A DNA stretch of 64,000 bases from Chlamydia gallinacea 08-1274/3. GTDB lineage: Bacteria > Chlamydiota > Chlamydiia > Chlamydiales > Chlamydiaceae. The stretch lies in assembly GCF_000471025.2 (NCBI RefSeq), contig NZ_CP015840.1, forward strand, positions 1 to 64,000. Direction: 5' to 3'. A model generated the notes under the pieces. That model saw only the letters and a list, made by a program, of their open reading frames with translations. It searched no databases and was not told the origin of the DNA. The translations under genes were made by a program, and so were the position numbers. Positions within the stretch are counted from its first letter, which is position 1; each line of letters opens with the position of its first letter. Below, one piece after another: positions 58,182 through 64,000 of the stretch.

Positions 58182-60986
58182 TTATAAAGGACGTTCTTGT
58201 CTACACAGATGATAAGCTGCCTGATAGCTATCTCTTTCCTCATGGTTTCCTAAACAATGAGCAAAGACAAACTTCTGCAAGAGTAATATTTTTTGTTCTT
58301 GATAGCTTAAATTTGTATCCTGACTAGGCAATCCTAAAGCGCTGTATGCCCAACCAAGCAACGATTTTGGAGAAACAGAGTCATCAGAATATCCAGAAAA
58401 ATGAATATAAGCTAACTGAGGATCTTCAGTAAGTGCTAGCCAACAACCATAAAAAATAAATGCATAACTACGGCTGTCTAGCCATTCATCTGTTGAGTAA
58501 TTCCTAGATAAAAGATCACCTACCTTACGATCTTCTTTCAACCACAAATAAGCAAAAATTTCGTAGGGAAGCAGGTATTCTCTATACTGTTGGTCCGAAA
58601 GATACGGTACAAGTAAAGGGATAACGTTGAGTATCTGCTCTCCTTGCCCCTGGATTAACGCCTCTTTAGCAAAAAGATCAAACAAATAGACAATCAAAAC
58701 AGAATCCAAATCTTCTACACGAGAAAAAATTTTCTTAGGTAGTTCACCATGGATCATGTCCTGTAACGCTAAAAGAAATACTAGCAATTTTTCCGGATGA
58801 ATTTCTACTATGTCTTCAGACCTGGGGATATGCAATAAATTTTGACGTAATATCTCAGAATGCTCAACCACAAACTCCTTATCTCCAATTTCCATAGCAG
58901 AATATAAGATATCTGCAAGACCACGATAATCCTTTAAATCCCAAGACCTTTGAAACAACCCAGGTAGAAATGCAGTAAATCCTGACCAAAAACTCAGGAG
59001 CAACTCCATTTTAGATGACCGAAAATCTACAGGAGAAACATCTAAATTACAGAATAAAGTTGCTGAAATCTTTTCCTGCAGGCCACAGAAGAAATACTTT
59101 TCTTCTGCAGGTGCTATCGATTGGGGAGCAATATGGAGTACAAGAAGCATAAGCACTAAAGTTAACCGATGCCCACGATATAAAGCCTCCCGCAACCGAT
59201 AAATAACATGATCACGAACACGAGAAATTTCTGAACACTGTGGGTACCGTTTTAACGCTAAAACTAAACTCTTAATTTCCTCATTATACTCTTTAAGTCG
59301 TTGATAAACCAAGGCCTTTCCTAAGTATTCTAGCGGAGCTACAGGACTGTGGTGTAAAACAGAAAATTCTTCAAGAGCTTCACTAAATCCCCGCGCATCA
59401 CTTAAAGAAGATGCTTTTTCTAACTTAGCAATTCCTATCCGAAATTGGGCTTCATATCCCTCCCGACGGCCAGGAAAAGACTCAACAATTCTACGATAAA
59501 ACGTAATCGCGTGGTCATATAACTTCTCATTAAGAAACGCATCAGGAACTGCCAAACAACTGACCTGTAAAGAACTACTGCTTTCCAAAACAGTAATCCC
59601 ACTACAAAGATCAGCCATATCCTGGATAATCACCCCAATGCATCCTCCACGGCCCGGGAAATAATCCATATGTAGCATAACCACTGCATGATCAACAAGT
59701 AGAGACAAACGATGGTTTTGCCGTTCAAAAGCAAGAGAAAACTTTTGTTTTTCAGAAGGAACATGGTGGGAAGTCTTTTGAATTTCTAAACCATCTTTTA
59801 CCAAAGATACAAAAAGGATATCATCACATAAATGCAACCAAAAACCGTAACCACGATAAAAATCCCGATAATTATTCTCCTCAAAAGGAGGGAGAAACAT
59901 ACCAAACCCTTCAATCAACCCCTTACGAGTTAAGGTATATTCCAAACGCACTTCTGAGAAACTTTCTATTTTCGATATCGCTAAGCTACACCACAATGCA
60001 GGTGATATCTTCAATGTAGGAAAATATTTTGATAGCAAAATTGGCTCATGAAATCTCCAGCAACTAGTATCTTGAATATGCAATATAACTTTAGGGAACC
60101 ACGAGGGACTGCCTCGTAAATATTGTTCAATAGCTAATTTTAATTCCCGTACGGAAGAATAACGCTCTCTAGGATCTGCAGCTAGAGCTTTCATAACTAC
60201 TTGTGATAGGAAAGGAGGTATCTCCCGATGAGGAGCAACATCCTCAGGGAAACTGATTCCTTGACGACGCATTGCCTTACCTTTTTTCGTGCGAAAAGGA
60301 AAAGATAGCGTCAGCATCTGATAAAGAATCACACCTAAAGCATAAATATCCGTTTTTTCTGAGGCAGGGGCTCCTGATAAACGCTCAGGAGCCATATAAT
60401 CGGGAGTGCCAACAACTTTTCCTGGGACAGTCATGTTCCTAAAAGAAAAGTGATCTAAGGGAACATCGATATCCATACAGGGATCTTCCTTCATTTCTTT
60501 GAATACTGCGGCTCCCCAATCTAGGATAACAACTTCACTAAATAACCCCAGCAATACATTGTCAGGCTTTAAATCCCGATGAAGAATACCACGAGAATGC
60601 ACATACTCTACTGTGGAACAAATTTTATGAAAAATAGAAAGTAAATTTTCTACAGAAGTTTGCTCAGCAAGTTCCTCAGATAAGGGATCATCTCCCCATG
60701 CCTTTTTCAAAAGGCTCTTTAATGTATACCCTTCAATATAAGGCATAGTATAATACACAGGGTCACGATCACTACAAATAGTAAAAACAGGAACAATCCC
60801 AGGATGGACAAGATCAGCAGCAATTTTGGCTTCTCTAAGAAAACGCTTTTTTAATAAAACATGACTAGAGAGGTCCTCACGTATTCTCTTTAAAGCTATC
60901 TTACGCGAGCATATAGAGTCGTAGGCTAAATATACCTCTCCCATACCTCCTTTACCAATCATTCTGATAATATCATAACGCTGCAA
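58182..60986 (-). CDS. pknD: Hanks-type serine/threonine kinase PknD
   Basis: 934 residues. The kinase domain (about 1-290) has the Gly-rich loop IGKGGMGEVY, Lys in KIALKRI near 33, HRDLKPDNVLLG near 140, and the metal-binding triad as LDWGA (DWG instead of DFG), then APE in PDYMAPERL. A beta-rich segment (about 310-490) and helical repeats of TPR type follow (YDHAITFYRRIVESFPG; KALVYQRLKEYNEEIKSLVLALKRYP). A hydrophobic stretch (RLTLVLMLLVLHIAPQ near 620) may be a membrane segment or a buried helix. It lies about 27 bp downstream of valS. Targets are unknown from sequence. Confidence 0.95.
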   Translation of the reverse strand: MQRYDIIRMIGKGGMGEVYLAYDSICSRKIALKRIREDLSSHVLLKKRFLREAKIAADLVHPGIVPVFTICSDRDPVYYTMPYIEGYTLKSLLKKAWGDDPLSEELAEQTSVENLLSIFHKICSTVEYVHSRGILHRDLKPDNVLLGLFSEVVILDWGAAVFKEMKEDPCMDIDVPLDHFSFRNMTVPGKVVGTPDYMAPERLSGAPASEKTDIYALGVILYQMLTLSFPFRTKKGKAMRRQGISFPEDVAPHREIPPFLSQVVMKALAADPRERYSSVRELKLAIEQYLRGSPSWFPKVILHIQDTSCWRFHEPILLSKYFPTLKISPALWCSLAISKIESFSEVRLEYTLTRKGLIEGFGMFLPPFEENNYRDFYRGYGFWLHLCDDILFVSLVKDGLEIQKTSHHVPSEKQKFSLAFERQNHRLSLLVDHAVVMLHMDYFPGRGGCIGVIIQDMADLCSGITVLESSSSLQVSCLAVPDAFLNEKLYDHAITFYRRIVESFPGRREGYEAQFRIGIAKLEKASSLSDARGFSEALEEFSVLHHSPVAPLEYLGKALVYQRLKEYNEEIKSLVLALKRYPQCSEISRVRDHVIYRLREALYRGHRLTLVLMLLVLHIAPQSIAPAEEKYFFCGLQEKISATLFCNLDVSPVDFRSSKMELLLSFWSGFTAFLPGLFQRSWDLKDYRGLADILYSAMEIGDKEFVVEHSEILRQNLLHIPRSEDIVEIHPEKLLVFLLALQDMIHGELPKKIFSRVEDLDSVLIVYLFDLFAKEALIQGQGEQILNVIPLLVPYLSDQQYREYLLPYEIFAYLWLKEDRKVGDLLSRNYSTDEWLDSRSYAFIFYGCWLALTEDPQLAYIHFSGYSDDSVSPKSLLGWAYSALGLPSQDTNLSYQEQKILLLQKFVFAHCLGNHEERDSYQAAYHLCRQERPL

Positions 60987-61013
60987 AGAGTCCTACCCCT
61001 CTTACCTTTCTCT

Positions 61014-63842
61014 TTATGAAAATGATGCTAACTTATTCAGAATGTTTTGCAATTCTACACGATAATTCTTCAAAGCTTCTTCTTTAGCATGCACAAGATC
61101 AGGATTTGCTCTCGTACGAAAACTTTCACTCGCTAATAAATTTGAAGCACTTTCTATAGCACTTTCTAAACGTTTTTTTTCTTTTTCTAAGCGACCTTTC
61201 TCCTTAACAAGGTGTTGAGAAGGGACAAACACACCTAAACGAATTGTGTCAACTACCCCAAAACTATACAGACGACCTTTAGGTTCCTCTTTTAACAACT
61301 CCACAGAAGATAAACCACCTAAAGCACACATAATAGGAACATAGACATCTATAGCTATCTCTGAGGGGCAAAGAACAAAAGCATCTAAGGATACCCGAGA
61401 ATCTAACTGCATTTCTCCTCGAATATTCCTAATTGTATAGACAAGGCGTTCCGCAAGAGACCATGATTCCTGAAGATGATCAGGAAATGGAATCTTAATT
61501 TCCTTAGGGTAAGGAGAATACATATAGGAATCCCCTTGTAACATAGATAATGCATGACCCATAATTACATCGGAACTATTGGCTGGTAAGTCTCCAAGAG
61601 AATTTTTTACTTTTGCAAACAGAGTATCCGTAATAAAAGGTGCAATAGGATGCAATACCCCAAGTACATTCACTAATATAACTAATAATAACTTCTGCTT
61701 AGCTAAACGAGATTTTTCGCTGCCTCGTTTACCAAATAAAACAGGTTTGATGATTTCTATGTACGTCGAACAAAAATCATTTTTAAAGAACTCATATGCC
61801 ATAGAAATCATCTTATCAAAAGCATAGGTAGTATAAGCAGATTCCAATTGTCTCAATAAACAATTAAACTTATCAATAATGACATAATCCTCTAACCCCA
61901 AATCTTGGGTATCTATACCTTGAGCAAGGTTATCCCCAGTAAGCTGAGAAATATGGCTAGTAATAAATCTTGCTCCATTCCATATCTTATTCGCGAAATT
62001 TTTATATTCCTCAAATAAACGATAATCTAAATCAATTTGCTCCCCACGATTAGCGCAAGAACATAAAGTCATGCGTACAGCATCAGCACCATAAGACGCA
62101 ATCATCTCCAGAGGGTCTATCACATTGCCTTTAGACTTAGAAAGCTTTTCCCATTTAGCAACAACATCTTCAGGTAAAGCTTGCCCCAAATCATAAGCGC
62201 GTTTTTCTTCACCAGAAATGTACGTCCATTCTCCCAAAGCATTGTAACGTTTGTACGACTTCCCAAAAATCAGTCCGTGTAAAAATACATGAGAAAACGG
62301 TTGTTTTCCTACCATAGCACTACACAGCAAGACCATACGCGTTACCCAGAAAAATAAGATATCATGTCCTGTAACCAATAGCGCTGTAGGGTAAAACTTT
62401 TCAAAATCTTTAGAAGCGAGATCCGGCCAACCCAAACAAGTCAATGGCCATAACCCAGAAGAAAACCAAGTATCCAGAACATCAGGATCTTGATACCAAG
62501 AATCAGGATCCGCAGCTACTTCCTTTGGAATACCCTCGCCTTCATAACAAATCTTACGATTGGGATCCTCTTTATGATGCCACACAGGGATACGATGTCC
62601 CCACCACAACTGTCGGCTAATGCACCAATCTTTTAAATTATTTACCCAGGACAAATAATTTTTCGTAAACTCTGGGGGAAAAATCTTTATATCCTCATTA
62701 CATACAAATTCTCTTAAAGAATCACGAAAATGATTTACAGCAATAAACCATTGCTTCGATAAATACGGCTCGATAACGGCCCCAGAACGATAAGAAACTC
62801 CTACGCGTAACTTATAGGGTTCTTTTTTCACAAACAGTCCTAAAGCATCTAATTCTAAAATAATCTTCTCACGAGCTTGTTCCCGACTTAAACCTGTAAA
62901 TCGTTCTCCTTCCTCATTAATCTCTCCCGTAGGAGTGAAAATATTTACCATAGGCAACTGATGTTGTAGCCCTATACGATAATCATCCTTATCATGAGCT
63001 GGAGTTACTTTTACCGCTCCTGTTCCAAATGAAGGATCTACAGAAATATCACCAATAATAGGAATCTCCCGATGAACAAAAGGTAAGTAAACCTTAGAAC
63101 CTAACAAATGAGCATACCGCGGATCCTCAGGAGAAACAGCAATAGCTGTATCTCCCAACAAAGTTTCAGGACGGGTTGTGGCTACAATAATCTCTTCATG
63201 ACTATTGACTACGCGATAACGAATATAATAAAGCCAGCCATCTCTTTCCTCATACTCCACTTCATCATCAGCAAGAGCTGTTTGTAACATAGGATCCCAA
63301 TTAACAAGATAATACCCTTGATAAATGTGCCCCTGATCAAATAAAACCTTAAACGCTTTTCTTACAGAACGATTAGCTAAAGGCTCCATTGTAAATCGCA
63401 AACGTGACCAGTCGCACGAGCAACCCAATTGACGTAATTGAGAAAGAATCACGGATTCACTTTTTTCTTTCCACTCCCAAACATGAGCCAAAAATTCTTC
63501 TCTAGAAAAATCTACACGACGCTTACCAAAGGAAGCATATAAATACCTTTCTACTATCGTCTGCGTAGCAATTCCCGCATGATCTGTACCAGGAACCCAA
63601 CAAACTTCAAATCCTGACATTCGCTTATAACGAATAAGAATATCCTGAAGGGTATTCACAAGAGCATGCCCCATATGCAAAATGCCTGTAACATTAGGTG
63701 GAGGCATGATCACAGCATACGGAGGTTTGTTACTCTCACTATGAGATACAAACATGCCGGATGTTTCCCAAAAAGCATATAACTTCTCTTCTACTGTTTT
63801 AAAATCGTAAGCCTTGGGAAATTCATCCTCTTTCATATTCAT
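61014..63842 (-). CDS. valS: Valyl-tRNA synthetase
   Basis: Charges tRNA-Val and edits Thr. HIGH region [29 protein letters not shown] near residue 48, [13 protein letters not shown], editing-domain block [32 protein letters not shown] as KMSKS, and a C-terminal coiled coil ([19 protein letters not shown]) that contacts tRNA. 942 residues, normal size. Confidence 0.97.
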   Translation of the reverse strand: MNMKEDEFPKAYDFKTVEEKLYAFWETSGMFVSHSESNKPPYAVIMPPPNVTGILHMGHALVNTLQDILIRYKRMSGFEVCWVPGTDHAGIATQTIVERYLYASFGKRRVDFSREEFLAHVWEWKEKSESVILSQLRQLGCSCDWSRLRFTMEPLANRSVRKAFKVLFDQGHIYQGYYLVNWDPMLQTALADDEVEYEERDGWLYYIRYRVVNSHEEIIVATTRPETLLGDTAIAVSPEDPRYAHLLGSKVYLPFVHREIPIIGDISVDPSFGTGAVKVTPAHDKDDYRIGLQHQLPMVNIFTPTGEINEEGERFTGLSREQAREKIILELDALGLFVKKEPYKLRVGVSYRSGAVIEPYLSKQWFIAVNHFRDSLREFVCNEDIKIFPPEFTKNYLSWVNNLKDWCISRQLWWGHRIPVWHHKEDPNRKICYEGEGIPKEVAADPDSWYQDPDVLDTWFSSGLWPLTCLGWPDLASKDFEKFYPTALLVTGHDILFFWVTRMVLLCSAMVGKQPFSHVFLHGLIFGKSYKRYNALGEWTYISGEEKRAYDLGQALPEDVVAKWEKLSKSKGNVIDPLEMIASYGADAVRMTLCSCANRGEQIDLDYRLFEEYKNFANKIWNGARFITSHISQLTGDNLAQGIDTQDLGLEDYVIIDKFNCLLRQLESAYTTYAFDKMISMAYEFFKNDFCSTYIEIIKPVLFGKRGSEKSRLAKQKLLLVILVNVLGVLHPIAPFITDTLFAKVKNSLGDLPANSSDVIMGHALSMLQGDSYMYSPYPKEIKIPFPDHLQESWSLAERLVYTIRNIRGEMQLDSRVSLDAFVLCPSEIAIDVYVPIMCALGGLSSVELLKEEPKGRLYSFGVVDTIRLGVFVPSQHLVKEKGRLEKEKKRLESAIESASNLLASESFRTRANPDLVHAKEEALKNYRVELQNILNKLASFS

Positions 63843-63883
63843 ATCCCTATCTTTAAAATACAGTTGATAGATAATGCTAATAC

Positions 63884-64000
63884 TTAAGCAGCGCAGGTAC
63901 CTACAGCAATGACCTCAGTCCAAATATGATGCCGCCTACTCACAATTTCTTTATCCTTACTCAATAAGGCGACCTTATAAGAAACAATACCCTGACGATT
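63884..64000 (-). CDS. 3' end of an unidentified gene (partial)
   Basis: On the minus strand, 38 codons are open from the window edge to a TAA at 63884-63886, ending in [11 protein letters not shown]. The frame stays open across the whole edge region and lies just upstream of valS on the same strand. The fragment is too short to assign a family. Confidence 0.5.
   Translation of the reverse strand, partial: NRQGIVSYKVALLSKDKEIVSRRHHIWTEVIAVGTCAA

Overview
The window is a chromosomal segment of an obligate intracellular bacterium of the genus Chlamydia. It most likely belongs to the psittaci/caviae/felis/pecorum/pneumoniae side (former Chlamydophila) rather than to C. trachomatis. The evidence is the 3' end of a Pmp-type autotransporter, a PknD-type kinase of about 930 residues beside valS, a double-length UvrA of 1807 residues, a 628-residue signal peptidase I, a tmRNA tag beginning AEPKAECEIISF, the pepF-groES-groEL order, and bilobed-hydrophobic Inc-like proteins. 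The sequence is AT-rich and densely coding. I see no rRNA, CRISPR, prophage or insertion sequence. Species was not determined.

Layout. 1-8.3 kb: end of a pmp gene and its terminator, then a minus-strand run of rpiA, a DUF151 nuclease, yqgE, hemL, mlaE-mlaF-mlaD and clpB. 8.5-12.3 kb: three tandem paralogous membrane proteins (DUF1389-like, putative Inc), two of which share a 552-bp block with only three silent differences. 12.5-17.3 kb: nif3-like gene, pepF, and groES-groEL behind a CIRCE-like operator. 17.4-22 kb: an AsmA-like small protein, tRNA-Asn, an Inc-like protein, a stand-alone BPL_N amidotransferase-like protein and a DMT transporter. 22.2-24.4 kb: recD2-like helicase. 24.4-33.4 kb: a long minus-strand translation and secretion cluster read in the order rpmE, prfA, prmC, ffh, rpsP, trmD (fused to a VOC domain), rplS, rnhB, gmk, a small omega-like ORF and metG. 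33.5-39.6 kb: exported protein, lepB and ileS. 39.7-44.4 kb: tmRNA, an unknown ORF, PIN-PhoH, a SWIM-like zinc protein and an exported SH3b protein. 44.5-49.2 kb: cydAB and the c-di-AMP pair cdaA-cdaR. 49.3-63.8 kb: lpxL/htrB, a small hydrophobic ORF, pyk, giant uvrA, pknD and valS, then the 3' end of an unidentified gene.

How the genes fit together. Most of the window is housekeeping: protein quality control (clpB, groESL, tmRNA), translation, envelope maintenance (mla, lepB, lpxL), respiration with cytochrome bd, and signalling (cdaA, pknD). The accessory, host-facing part is the DUF1389-like trio and the other bilobed membrane proteins.

The best leads for new biology are: recent sequence homogenisation in the DUF1389-like pair; a candidate divergent RNA polymerase omega subunit beside gmk; the TrmD-VOC fusion; the degenerate second half of UvrA; and a SWIM-like zinc motif in an uncharacterised protein.
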